Assembly (NCBI RefSeq): GCF_000687995.1
Contig: NZ_JIAC01000001.1
Coordinates: forward strand, 744,001 to 808,000
Source of the DNA: Selenomonas ruminantium AC2024
GTDB lineage: Bacteria > Bacillota > Negativicutes > Selenomonadales > Selenomonadaceae
DNA length: 64,000 nt
Direction of reading: 5' to 3'
In this document: one piece after another, positions 26,024 through 36,066 of the stretch
How the letters are laid out: every line of letters begins with the position of its first letter
Numbering within the stretch: the first letter of the stretch is position 1
Made by a program: the position numbers and the translations under genes
Notes under the pieces: model-generated
The model's input: only the letters and a program-made list of their open reading frames with translations
What the model was told of the DNA's origin: nothing
Databases searched by the model: none

Positions 26024-26041
26024 GGAAGGGAGACTTTGGCG

Positions 26042-27274
26042 ATGAGCGATATTAGTAAGAAAATAGAAGAAATGGAATCGGCTCTCTCGACTGCTGACCA
26101 TTGCCTGTCCTGCACATCCTGCATGTCCAGCTGCCCGGTAATGGAAGCAGAAAAGAGCTACCGCGGCCCGAAACTTGTGGGCCCGGCCCACAGCCGCATG
26201 CATTTTTCGCAGGATGACTTTGAAGACAGCTTGGACTTCTGCTCCAACTGCAAGAGCTGCGATAGAGCCTGTCCCTCTGGGGTGGCGGTATCCACTCTGA
26301 ACATGCTGCAGCGGGCCAAGTATTATGAAACGCATGAGCATTCCCAGCGGGATGATATGCTGGCTCATGGTGAGCGCATGGCAAAACTTGTCCGTGCCCT
26401 GCCCTTTGGCGCAACCTTTGCTAACTTGGGCATGAGCATCGGCAAGAGCCTGGGCGTGTTCTCGGCTATGGGCATAGCCGGTGAGCGCAGCATGCCGGCT
26501 TACGCTTCGGAAAGCTTTATGCAGCTTTTCAAGGGCATCAAGCAGCCCAAGAGCGATAAAAAAGTGGTGTTCTTCCCCGGCTGCTTCATCAACGACAACG
26601 AACCGCAGGTTGGTGTGGCCTTTGTCAAGGTCATGAATGCCAACGGCTATGAAGTCCTCGTGGATGAGAAGTTCAACTGCTGTGGCTCGCCGCTGGTGGT
26701 TACGGGGTATCTCGATGAGGCTCACGAACACGCAGATAACAATGTGTCCCGCATTTTGGAATGGAAGAAAAAAGGCATCCCCGTGGTTGCCTGCTGCACC
26801 AGTTGTTCGCTGATGCTCAAACAGGAATATCACGAGTTATTTAATGAAGAAAAGATGCACGAAGCGGGCGAAAACGTCTATGACGCTTTTGAATTCCTGG
26901 AGATTCTCGCTGACAAGGGGCAGCTCAATACAAACTTTAAGCAGGTCGGGGAAAAGCTCATGTATCACGTTCCCTGCCACCTCAAGAGTCAGGGCTTCGG
27001 TGTTCCGGCTGCCAAGATTTTGGCGCAGGTTCCCGGGGTTACGGTAGAACAGGCTGATGCCGGTTGCTGCGGCATGAGCGGTAACTACGGCTTCAAGGGA
27101 GATAAATACGAAATCTCCATGAAGATTGGTGAAAAACTGTTCAACCGGATTAAGGAATCTGCTAGTGACGAAGTCATCTGTGACTGCGGCACCTGCAGAC
27201 TACAGATCCAACATGGTACGCAGGCCAAAACCTGCCATCCCGTTGAGATATTAGCCAAGGCTTATGGGAAATAA
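26042..27274 (+). CDS. glpC: Anaerobic glycerol-3-phosphate dehydrogenase subunit C
   Basis: 410 residues. Iron-sulfur subunit that docks the complex to the membrane and menaquinone. Two [4Fe-4S] motifs near the N terminus (CLSCTSCMSSCP and CSNCKSCDRACP) and two CCG domains (FNCCGSP, VPCHLKS, then DAGCCGMSG), as in heterodisulfide-reductase-like subunits. Start at 26042 is preferred over the TTG at 26036, with GGAAGGGAG about 9 bases upstream. Third gene of the glp operon. Confidence 0.93.
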   Translation: MSDISKKIEEMESALSTADHCLSCTSCMSSCPVMEAEKSYRGPKLVGPAHSRMHFSQDDFEDSLDFCSNCKSCDRACPSGVAVSTLNMLQRAKYYETHEHSQRDDMLAHGERMAKLVRALPFGATFANLGMSIGKSLGVFSAMGIAGERSMPAYASESFMQLFKGIKQPKSDKKVVFFPGCFINDNEPQVGVAFVKVMNANGYEVLVDEKFNCCGSPLVVTGYLDEAHEHADNNVSRILEWKKKGIPVVACCTSCSLMLKQEYHELFNEEKMHEAGENVYDAFEFLEILADKGQLNTNFKQVGEKLMYHVPCHLKSQGFGVPAAKILAQVPGVTVEQADAGCCGMSGNYGFKGDKYEISMKIGEKLFNRIKESASDEVICDCGTCRLQIQHGTQAKTCHPVEILAKAYGK

Positions 27275-27301
27275 CCCATAGTTAAGGAAGGAGGATTTTC
27301 G

Positions 27302-27610
27302 ATGATTCGGAGAATTGTACTGATTTGTTCTGCCGGTGTGTCCACCAATATGCTGGTGCGCCGCATGGAGCATGAGGCAGCAAGACTGGGGTATCCCTGC
27401 TCGGTGACGTTCTATCCTATTCAGGAAGTCAAGGAAGCAGCCCAGTTCGCTGATGTAATGCTTCTGGCTCCCCAGTCCGCATTTGAACTGCCGGAGATTC
27501 AGGTCAAGTATCCCAATGTCAAATCAGCGGTCATTCCCAAGGATTTGTATGCCAGCATTGACTCGGTAAAAATCCTGGACCTGGCACAGAAAATTGCCGG
27601 GGATTATTAA
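27302..27610 (+). CDS. PTS lactose/cellobiose-type EIIB-like protein, orphan
   Basis: 102 residues, one EIIB domain of the lactose/cellobiose PTS family. The phospho-acceptor loop is CSAGVSTNML with Cys9, and the fold runs through VMLLAPQSAFELP as in CelA/LicB proteins. No EIIA or EIIC is nearby. It sits 27 bp after glpC and 62 bp before glpK, so it is part of the glycerol operon. Possible roles: relay of PTS phosphorylation state to glycerol metabolism, or phosphate transfer with distant EIIA/EIIC partners. ATG follows GGAGGATTTTCG. Confidence 0.82.
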   Translation: MIRRIVLICSAGVSTNMLVRRMEHEAARLGYPCSVTFYPIQEVKEAAQFADVMLLAPQSAFELPEIQVKYPNVKSAVIPKDLYASIDSVKILDLAQKIAGDY

Positions 27611-27633
27611 GAATTATCTAAATCTTAATTTGA

Positions 27634-29172
<1,539 letters not shown>

Positions 29173-29200
29173 TTCAAGAGAGGCTTGTTGAGATAGTTTA

Positions 29201-29223
29201 GCCGGGCGGTTCGTCCGTCCGGC
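29201..29223 (+). other. Intercistronic hairpin between glpK and glpF
   Basis: GCCGGGCGG pairs with CCGTCCGGC (one G-U) around TTCGT. No T run follows, so it more likely stabilises the glpK message or marks a processing site than terminates. A TATAAT near 29235 could add an internal promoter for glpF. Confidence 0.5.
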
Positions 29224-29265
29224 TGCTATACAGCTATAATCTATTTATAAGAAAGAGGGATAATC

Positions 29266-30006
29266 ATGGTAACAGGTACGGAAAACTTGTTCGGCGAGTT
29301 CATGGGCACGATGGTCCTGCTCGTCTTTGGTTGCGGCGTTTGTGCAAATATGACGCTGACCAAATCCAAAGGCCAGGGGGGCGGCTGGATTTGCATAGGC
29401 TTCGGATGGGCATTTGCCGTTACTCTCGGTGTATTCACGGCTACGACGCTGGGCGCGCCTCAGGGGGATCTGAACCCGGCTGTTACGTTGGCTAAGATGA
29501 TGGCTGGTATTTATACCTTCAACCAGTTCGTGATGACTTCTATCGTACAGATTCTCGGTGGTATCGTTGGTGCTGCTATCGTATGGCTGGCATACCTGCC
29601 GCATTGGGCTGAAACCGAAGATCCGGCTGCTAAGCTCGGCGTATTCTCCACGGGCCCGGCTATCCGCAATCCGGCTGCTAACTTCCTCTGCGAAGCTATC
29701 GCTACGTTCTTCCTGATGTTCGTCATCTGGATGATTTTCTCCAAACCGGTTGGCACGCTCGTTCCGGGCTATGGCCCCTACATCGTTGGTATCTTGATTC
29801 TGGCTCTTGGTCTTTCCCTGGGTGGCCCCACGGGTTATGCCATGAACCCCGCCCGTGACCTTGGTCCGCGCATTGCCCATGCAATCCTGCCGATTGCTGG
29901 CAAAGGCAGCTCCGATTGGGGTTACGCTTGGATTCCTGTTGTTGCTCCTCTGTGCGGTGCACTGGTAGCTTATCTCGTTGCTTCCAGCTGCGGCGTTCTT
30001 GGATAA
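29266..30006 (+). CDS. glpF: Glycerol uptake facilitator (aquaglyceroporin)
   Basis: 246 residues, six membrane segments and two half-helices. The two NPA-type motifs are LNPAVTLA (about residue 67) and MNPARDLGPR (about 195); Asp after the second NPA-R is typical of glycerol-conducting channels. Lets glycerol across the inner membrane, where GlpK traps it. ATG follows AAAGAGGG. Last gene of the operon, with a strong terminator 45 bp downstream. Confidence 0.94.
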   Translation: MVTGTENLFGEFMGTMVLLVFGCGVCANMTLTKSKGQGGGWICIGFGWAFAVTLGVFTATTLGAPQGDLNPAVTLAKMMAGIYTFNQFVMTSIVQILGGIVGAAIVWLAYLPHWAETEDPAAKLGVFSTGPAIRNPAANFLCEAIATFFLMFVIWMIFSKPVGTLVPGYGPYIVGILILALGLSLGGPTGYAMNPARDLGPRIAHAILPIAGKGSSDWGYAWIPVVAPLCGALVAYLVASSCGVLG

Positions 30007-30051
30007 AAAATCTCCTAAGTTCATTTTTCCCCTAAAGATTCCATAACAACA

Positions 30052-30094
30052 AATACGCTGCGGTCATGAGAAATCCTCATGACCGCAGCGTATT
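30052..30094. terminator. Bidirectional terminator after glpF
   Basis: Perfect 19-bp arms at 30052-30070 and 30076-30094 with a 5-nt loop and T-rich flanks on both strands. It separates glpF from the convergent membrane-protein gene. Confidence 0.95.
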
Positions 30095-30107
30095 TTAGTA
30101 GGAAAAA

Positions 30108-30851
30108 TTATTTCGATTCCGGCATTTGCAGATAGTCATTGCCGTCTTCGCCGAAGAGGTATTCACCAGAGAAGAATTTGATGGGGACGGCGGTAAGCAG
30201 GCCACCGAGCAGGAACATGAAAGTTGTGGGAATCAAAACCGTATAGCGTATAGCTTCGTAGAAGGTCTGTCCACTGGCAATTTCCTTGGACAGAAGCTGC
30301 CAGAGAAGCGCGGTGCTGCCCAGTCCTTCAACCAGCCCGATGAACAGAATCATATTCACAGTACTGGGGGTAGCAATTCCGCGCGTCAGGGCTGCTACGA
30401 TAACGGAGCCGACGATTATAAGAGCCGTGCACCAAACGATGAAGCGAAGGTAATTCTTGCGCAGGGCAAGAATCTTAAAATATTTGCGATTCACATAGAT
30501 AGAAGCAACAAACCATAAAACCAGAGCAGCGGCACCAAGTATGTTGTTGAAGATGTTCATCAGAATCATGCTGACAAATACACAGGGCAGTAAGCGCAGC
30601 AGATAATGCAAAACCTTATTCTTATAATAAATGTAGAGACTGACGACAATCAGACTGAGCGAGACAACGACCTGCAGCAGAGCTGCGGGCTTAAGAAAAG
30701 TCCGGATGGATAAATCTGTGGAAAATAAAGTGTACTGGAAAAAGAAATTGACGAGAGCAAAGACCGCCAGGAATGAAATGAACTTGTTGCAGCGGCTTTG
30801 TTCTTTAGGAGAAAAATCGTTTTGGTCTAAACATGCTTTTACTGTACTCAT
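30108..30851 (-). CDS. Integral membrane protein of unknown function
   Basis: 247 residues with about seven hydrophobic segments (for example VVVSLSLIVVSLYIYY, FVSMILMNIFNNILGAAALV and FMFLLGGLLTAVPI). No catalytic or transport motif recognised. Start at 30851 is chosen because AGGAGG lies 6 bases upstream; the in-frame ATG at 30887 lacks one. A TATACT (-10, 30892-30897 on the minus strand) fits its promoter. It is not part of the glycerol operon. Confidence 0.65.
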   Translation of the reverse strand: MSTVKACLDQNDFSPKEQSRCNKFISFLAVFALVNFFFQYTLFSTDLSIRTFLKPAALLQVVVSLSLIVVSLYIYYKNKVLHYLLRLLPCVFVSMILMNIFNNILGAAALVLWFVASIYVNRKYFKILALRKNYLRFIVWCTALIIVGSVIVAALTRGIATPSTVNMILFIGLVEGLGSTALLWQLLSKEIASGQTFYEAIRYTVLIPTTFMFLLGGLLTAVPIKFFSGEYLFGEDGNDYLQMPESK

Positions 30852-31007
30852 ATAAACCTCCTGAAAATGAAAATAACATGAAAACAATGAGAGTATAACA
30901 AGCTTAGATTAAAGTTTGCTTAAATTGCTACAATTCTAATACGAATTTAATAAATTTATCATATCATAATCAGTATCCGATAAAACAGGATATGGAGAGC
31001 GATAACT

Positions 31008-31700
31008 ATGGATAGTCAGGACTTCAAAAACCGCTGTGAATATGAACTGCTGCGGGAGAATCTGGCAGAGCTGTTTCAAAAATATGAGACGGGCGCCTTA
31101 AACGCCAGCGCTGCCTATGGGGAGTCTGGAAATCTGCTGGAATATGACAAGCATTGTGCAGAAGGGCTCTTTTTACGGTTCTATGCCCTGCGGCATCTGG
31201 TGAAGCCGGAGCAGAAGAATCCAGATTTCTTTGCCCATGAAGACCGGGCGGAGGTTAAAATCCTGCGGCAGCTAATGACGGCAGAACTTCATTATTATCT
31301 GCTGGATAAGCAGGCGATATTGGACCGTGTCAGCAAGGAATTTTACGGCTATCTCCATGCATTTTATGCGGCGGATAATTATCTGGCGGTGGTGCAGAAA
31401 ATCAGCCTGTTTGAGGGAATCTGCATAGGAAGCAAGCTTCCTATGGATGCGCACTGCCTGAGGTTTGTCCAGCCTTACCTCAACTATATAATCGGCATGG
31501 CCGGTAATATGACGGCAGCGGAAGCTGGGCGGTTCCATGATATCTTTGCCAAAATCAGCGGGGTTATGGCAGAAAAAGCCCGGGAACTGTCGGAGCGGCA
31601 GGCGTCGCTCCGGGAGATTGAGTTCAGCGTACTGGAAAAAGAGCTGGACGGTATTTTACAGGACATTCAATCGCCAAAGCGGATTGAACATAAATTATAG
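31008..31700 (+). CDS. Cytoplasmic protein of unknown function
   Basis: 230 residues, no signal or membrane segment, predicted almost entirely helical with many Leu/Tyr (LMTAELHYYLLDKQAILDRV) and a C-terminal charged helix that could be a coiled coil. I do not recognise the family. It precedes a flotillin gene by 17 bp and is probably in one operon with it, so a role at the flotillin assembly is possible. A weak promoter (TTGCTA 30925-30930, 17 bp, TAATAA) lies upstream. ATG follows GGAGAGCGATAACT. Confidence 0.55.
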   Translation: MDSQDFKNRCEYELLRENLAELFQKYETGALNASAAYGESGNLLEYDKHCAEGLFLRFYALRHLVKPEQKNPDFFAHEDRAEVKILRQLMTAELHYYLLDKQAILDRVSKEFYGYLHAFYAADNYLAVVQKISLFEGICIGSKLPMDAHCLRFVQPYLNYIIGMAGNMTAAEAGRFHDIFAKISGVMAEKARELSERQASLREIEFSVLEKELDGILQDIQSPKRIEHKL

Positions 31701-31717
31701 ATTTCCTTAAAGAAAGG

Positions 31718-33238
31718 GTGTTGATTTTGGTATTTTATTTGATGTTGGTTGGTCTTTTGGCCTTTATCGTTATGGCGATTGCCCTTACCTGTTGGGTAAA
31801 GGCACCGCCCGATGTCGCGTTTATTCTCTCCGGCTGGCGGGCTAAGCCGCGCATGCTCGTGGGCCAGGGCGGCGTGAAGGTGCCGCTGTTGGAACGGGTG
31901 GACCGTTTGTATCTCGGTCAGATGACGGTGGACATCCGCACTCAGCAGAGTGTGCCCACCAATGACTTCATCAACGTCAAGGTAGACGCCGTAGCCAAGG
32001 TTTCCGTGGATGATTCCGATGAAGCCCGCTTGCTGGCTTCCAAGAACTTCCTGAACCTCACGCCGGAACTCATCGCCGACCAGCTGCGTGATTCTCTCGA
32101 AGGCAATATGCGTGAGATTGTGGGCACACTGTCCTTGAAGGAAATCAGCACCAACCGCGATTCGTTCTCGGAACAGGTTAAGGCTGCCGCTGCACAGGAT
32201 ATGGAACGCTTGGGTATCAAGGTGATTTCCTGCAACATCCAGAACATCACTGATGAGACCGGCCTCATCACGGATTTGGGTGCGGACAACACGGCCCGTA
32301 TCCGCAAGGACGCTTCCATTGCCAAGGCTTTGGCTGACCGGGATGTCAGCGTAAAACAGGCTGAAGCAATGAAGGAAGCCAACGATGCCAAGGTCAAGGC
32401 GGAACTCGAAATTGCTCAGCGTCAGAATGAGCTGGCCATCCGCAAGGCAGAACTCAAACGGGAATCCGACATCAAGCAGGCAGAGGCTGATGCGGCTTAT
32501 GCCATTCAGGAACAGGAACAGCGCAAGGCCATCGAGACGGCTACGGTGGATGCGGAAATCGCCAAGGCCAACCGCGAAGAAGCTCTGCGCAAACAGCAGG
32601 TAGCTGTCCGCGAGCAGGAACTGGCGGCAGAGGTTCAGAAGAAAGCGGATGCGGAAAAATACAACATCAGCAAGCAGGCTGAAGCTGAACTGGCCAAACG
32701 CCAGCGCGAATCCGAAGCAAAACTCTACGAACAGCAGAGAGATGCCGAAGCCCAGAAAGCCCAGGCTGAGGCTAAGAAATACGCCATGGAGCAGGAAGCT
32801 GCCGGTATCACCGCCAAGGCGCAGGCCGAGGCCGAAGCCATCCGCCTGAAAGGTGAAGCCGAAGCTGCTGCCATGGACAAAAAGGCGGAAGCCCTCAAGA
32901 AATACGGCAAGGCGGCAATGGCGCAGATGGCTATTGAAATCCTGCCCAAGGTTGCCGCTGAAGTGGCTAAGCCACTGGGCACCATCGACAAAGTTACCAT
33001 CTTTGGCGGCGGCAATGGCAGCGGCATGTCCTCCATGAGTGACAACGTGCCCTTGGTCATGGCCAAGACAATCCAGACCATCAAAGAAGCTACCGGCGTA
33101 GATATCGCCGAAATCATGCGGGCAGAAAGCTATGAGGCCAAAACGACGAAAAATGTCAACGTCACCGGCATGACGGAAAAAGAAGCCCGGGAAGCAGTGG
33201 GAGCTGCCACCATGGCCGAAGCCATCCCCGCAAAATAA
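31718..33238 (+). CDS. Flotillin-like SPFH-domain membrane protein
   Basis: 506 residues, like FloT/YuaG in length and plan: one N-terminal membrane segment (about 3-26), an SPFH/band-7 domain (about 30-190, KVPLLERVDRLYLGQMTVDI), then a long Glu/Ala/Lys coiled coil (about 200-400) with repeated AEA motifs, and a Gly/Met-rich tail. Flotillins scaffold membrane microdomains and influence fluidity. The start is uncertain: GTG at 31718 overlaps the AAAGGG site, and TTG at 31727 has better spacing (8 bases). The preceding 230-residue gene is probably co-transcribed. Confidence 0.9.
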   Translation: MLILVFYLMLVGLLAFIVMAIALTCWVKAPPDVAFILSGWRAKPRMLVGQGGVKVPLLERVDRLYLGQMTVDIRTQQSVPTNDFINVKVDAVAKVSVDDSDEARLLASKNFLNLTPELIADQLRDSLEGNMREIVGTLSLKEISTNRDSFSEQVKAAAAQDMERLGIKVISCNIQNITDETGLITDLGADNTARIRKDASIAKALADRDVSVKQAEAMKEANDAKVKAELEIAQRQNELAIRKAELKRESDIKQAEADAAYAIQEQEQRKAIETATVDAEIAKANREEALRKQQVAVREQELAAEVQKKADAEKYNISKQAEAELAKRQRESEAKLYEQQRDAEAQKAQAEAKKYAMEQEAAGITAKAQAEAEAIRLKGEAEAAAMDKKAEALKKYGKAAMAQMAIEILPKVAAEVAKPLGTIDKVTIFGGGNGSGMSSMSDNVPLVMAKTIQTIKEATGVDIAEIMRAESYEAKTTKNVNVTGMTEKEAREAVGAATMAEAIPAK

Positions 33239-33280
33239 GCAGAAATAAAAGCCATATACAGAAACATACAGGAAACTCAA

Positions 33281-33323
33281 GAAGTCCGGGATAACCGTTA
33301 ACGAAAAGGTTATCCCGGACTTC
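33281..33323 (+). terminator. Terminator after flotillin gene
   Basis: Perfect 16-bp arms at 33281-33296 and 33308-33323, followed by TCCTTAT. It ends the flotillin unit before the restriction locus. Confidence 0.85.
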
Positions 33324-33367
33324 TCCTTATAGGTAGGGCGGTCTGTAAGGAAAATTTTGTAAATTTA

Positions 33368-33376
33368 TGGTATAAT
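33368..33376 (+). promoter_or_regulatory. Extended -10 promoter of the hsd operon
   Basis: TGGTATAAT with TATAAT at 33371-33376, 37 bp upstream of hsdM. No clear -35. Confidence 0.5.
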
Positions 33377-33412
33377 GAACGAAGAATTATATGCACATGG
33401 AGGAAGCATTAA

Positions 33413-34921
33413 ATGGCGAATAACAGCAGTGCCAATATCGGCTTTGAGAAACAAATATGGGATGCGGCCTGTGAGCTTTGGGGGCATATTCCTGCGGCTG
33501 ATTATCGTAAGGTAATTATCGGCCTTATCTTTTTGCGTTATATTGGCAATGCTTTTGAAAAACAGTATAACAAGCTGGTAGCAGATGGTGATGGGTTTGA
33601 AGATGACCCGGATGCTTACGAGGCAGAAAATATCTTTTTTGTGCCGGAAGATGCCCGGTGGAGCAAGATTGCTGCAGCTGCCCATAAGCCAGAGATTGGT
33701 ACTGTTATCGATAACGCCATGCGGGCTATTGAAGATGACAATAAAAAGCTCAAAAATGTCCTGCCTAAGAACTTTGCCAGCCCGGATTTGGATAAGCGGG
33801 TACTGGGCAATGTAGTTGACCTCTTTACCAACATGAATATGGATGATACGGAGGAGAGCAAAGACCTTTTGGGGCGAACTTATGAATATTGTATTGCGCA
33901 GTTTGCCGCTTACGAAGGTGTAAAAGGCGGCGAGTTCTATACACCTGCCAGTATCGTTAAAACCATTGTATCTGTACTTCGTCCGTTCTCGAACTGTCGG
34001 GTATATGACCCCTGCTGTGGCAGTGGCGGGATGTTCGTACAAAGCGCAAAATTCATTCAGGCACACAGCAATATGCGCGGCGTAATTTCTGTCTATGGGC
34101 AGGAATCCAATGCCGACACGTGGAAGATGGCAAAGATGAATCTGGCAATCCGCGGCATTGATGCCAACCTTGGTGAACATCAGGCGGATACGTTCTTCAA
34201 TGATATTCACGGCGACAGCTTGAAAGCCGATTTCATCATGGCGAATCCTCCGTTTAATCTTTCCAACTGGGGACAGGACAAGCTGAAAGACGACAAACGT
34301 TGGAAATATGGTCTGCCCCCTGCAGGCAATGCCAACTATGCGTGGATTCAGCACATGATACATCATCTGGCACCGAACGGAAAAATCGGTCTGGTGCTGG
34401 CCAATGGTGCCTTGTCTACACAAACGCGCGGTGAAGGCGAAATCCGCAAAAACATTATCGAAGATGATTTGGTGGAAGCCATCATTGCCATGCCTACAAA
34501 ACTTTTCTACAGTGTCACCATTCCGGTAACACTGTGGTTTATCACCAAGAATAAAAAGCAAAAGGGCAAGACCTTATTTATTGATGCCCGGGATATTGGA
34601 CATATGGTTGACAGCAAACACCGCGACTTCACCGATGAAGATATAGCGAAACTGGCGGATACTGTAGCGGCTTTCCAAAATGGCACCTTGGAAGAAGTAA
34701 AAGGCTTTTGTGCCGCTGCCACCACAGAAGAAATTGCTAAACAGGATTATATCCTGACCCCAGGACGCTATGTAGGTATTGCTGAACAGGAAGATGACGG
34801 CGAACCCTACGAAGAAAAGATGAAGCGGCTAACAGGCGAACTTTCCGGATTGTTCGCTAAATCCCATGAACTGGAAGATAAGATTCGGAAGAATCTGGAG
34901 GCGATTGGGTATGAAGTGTGA
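33413..34921 (+). CDS. hsdM: Type I restriction-modification DNA methyltransferase subunit
   Basis: 502 residues. N6-adenine methyltransferase subunit. N-terminal HsdM helical domain (about 8-130), AdoMet motif DPCCGSGGMF from residue 199 and catalytic NPPF at 278-281 (motif IV of N6-adenine enzymes). With HsdS it protects host DNA, and with HsdR it forms the restriction complex. ATG follows GGAGGAAGC. The stop overlaps the hsdS start by 11 bases. GC content is like the chromosome around it, unlike the next five genes. Confidence 0.95.
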   Translation: MANNSSANIGFEKQIWDAACELWGHIPAADYRKVIIGLIFLRYIGNAFEKQYNKLVADGDGFEDDPDAYEAENIFFVPEDARWSKIAAAAHKPEIGTVIDNAMRAIEDDNKKLKNVLPKNFASPDLDKRVLGNVVDLFTNMNMDDTEESKDLLGRTYEYCIAQFAAYEGVKGGEFYTPASIVKTIVSVLRPFSNCRVYDPCCGSGGMFVQSAKFIQAHSNMRGVISVYGQESNADTWKMAKMNLAIRGIDANLGEHQADTFFNDIHGDSLKADFIMANPPFNLSNWGQDKLKDDKRWKYGLPPAGNANYAWIQHMIHHLAPNGKIGLVLANGALSTQTRGEGEIRKNIIEDDLVEAIIAMPTKLFYSVTIPVTLWFITKNKKQKGKTLFIDARDIGHMVDSKHRDFTDEDIAKLADTVAAFQNGTLEEVKGFCAAATTEEIAKQDYILTPGRYVGIAEQEDDGEPYEEKMKRLTGELSGLFAKSHELEDKIRKNLEAIGYEV

Positions 34922-36023
34922 AATTAAAACATTGGGAGAACTTTCAATAGAGGGAAAAGGCTCTTATGGAATAGCTGCGTCTGCTGTTGAATATTCACCT
35001 AATTTGTATACATATTTGCGTATAACAGATATTAATGATGATGGGACTATAAAAAAAGATGGTTTGAAGTCTGTTGCCGATGATAGGGCAGAGGAGTATT
35101 TGCTTCGGCCTAATGATATAGTATTCGCGCGTACAGGCGCTAGTACTGGTCGTAATTATTTTTATGATGGTAGCGATGGCGAATTTGTATATGCAGGATT
35201 TTTAATAAAATTTAGTATAGATACGCAAAAGGTAAATCCATACTATATTAAATATTTTTGTCAGTCTGATATTTATAAGCAATGGGTGCAATCTTTTAAT
35301 ACAGGGAGTACAAGAGGAAATATCAACGCTAAGACATATTCGGATATGCAAATACCATTGCCGCCAAGAAAGCAACAGGATTTTTTGGTATCAATTTTGA
35401 AGCCAATAGATGATAAAATTGCTGCGAATAAAGAAATAAATAAGAATTTAGAGGAGCAAGCACAGCTTTTCTATAAAAAGTTTGATTTTAATTGTCAGGC
35501 TTGGAGAGAAGGAACTGTCGGAGATGTGGTCACATTACAAAGAGGGTATGACCTGCCAAAAACGAAAATGATAAAAGGTAAATACCCAGTGGCAGGCTCA
35601 ACGGATACAATTTTTTATCATAATCAATATATGGCAGAACCACCCTGTATTGTTTTAGGGCGAAGCGGCAATATTGGAAAGCCAAGACTATATCTTGAAC
35701 CATGTTGGCCACATAATACATCGTTGTTTACTAAACAATTCAAAAACAGTAATCCTTTATGGGTTTACTTTATGTTATATCATTTAGATTACAGTATGTT
35801 CCAAGGTGGTAGTGCCGTTCCTACACTTAACCGTAATCATATCCACTCCTATGCAATAAAAATACCGCCGATTGCGGAGCAGAATAAATTTGCACAAACT
35901 ATCGAACCGTTGATAAAGGCAATATTCCATAATAGAAAGGAAATAGAAACTTTATCAAAGTTAAGAGATACATTACTTCCACGACTTATGTCTGGTGAGA
36001 TTGATGTATCGTGTGTTAGTTGA
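34911..36023 (+). CDS. hsdS: Type I restriction-modification specificity subunit
   Basis: 370 residues. Two target-recognition domains: the first about 5-150 and the second about 205-340. Each is followed by a helical spacer; the central one reads KPIDDKIAANKEINKNLEEQ and the C-terminal one IFHNRKEIETLSKLRDTLLP, ending in the typical LMSGEIDV. ATG at 34911 lies inside the hsdM end, giving translational coupling; an upstream in-frame ATG at 34866 would give an unrelated N terminus. AT-rich compared with hsdM, as expected for exchanged recognition domains. The target sequence cannot be read from the protein. Confidence 0.93.
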   Translation: MKCEIKTLGELSIEGKGSYGIAASAVEYSPNLYTYLRITDINDDGTIKKDGLKSVADDRAEEYLLRPNDIVFARTGASTGRNYFYDGSDGEFVYAGFLIKFSIDTQKVNPYYIKYFCQSDIYKQWVQSFNTGSTRGNINAKTYSDMQIPLPPRKQQDFLVSILKPIDDKIAANKEINKNLEEQAQLFYKKFDFNCQAWREGTVGDVVTLQRGYDLPKTKMIKGKYPVAGSTDTIFYHNQYMAEPPCIVLGRSGNIGKPRLYLEPCWPHNTSLFTKQFKNSNPLWVYFMLYHLDYSMFQGGSAVPTLNRNHIHSYAIKIPPIAEQNKFAQTIEPLIKAIFHNRKEIETLSKLRDTLLPRLMSGEIDVSCVS

Positions 36024-36066
36024 TTAAGGAAAAACTAATTTTGCATTTTGCGGAGGAAAATGGTAG

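Noticed and set aside
31667-33280. 537-codon open frame opposite the flotillin gene
   Set aside because: Phe/Leu/Gly-rich low-complexity translation, which is the reverse of the AEA-repeat coiled coil.
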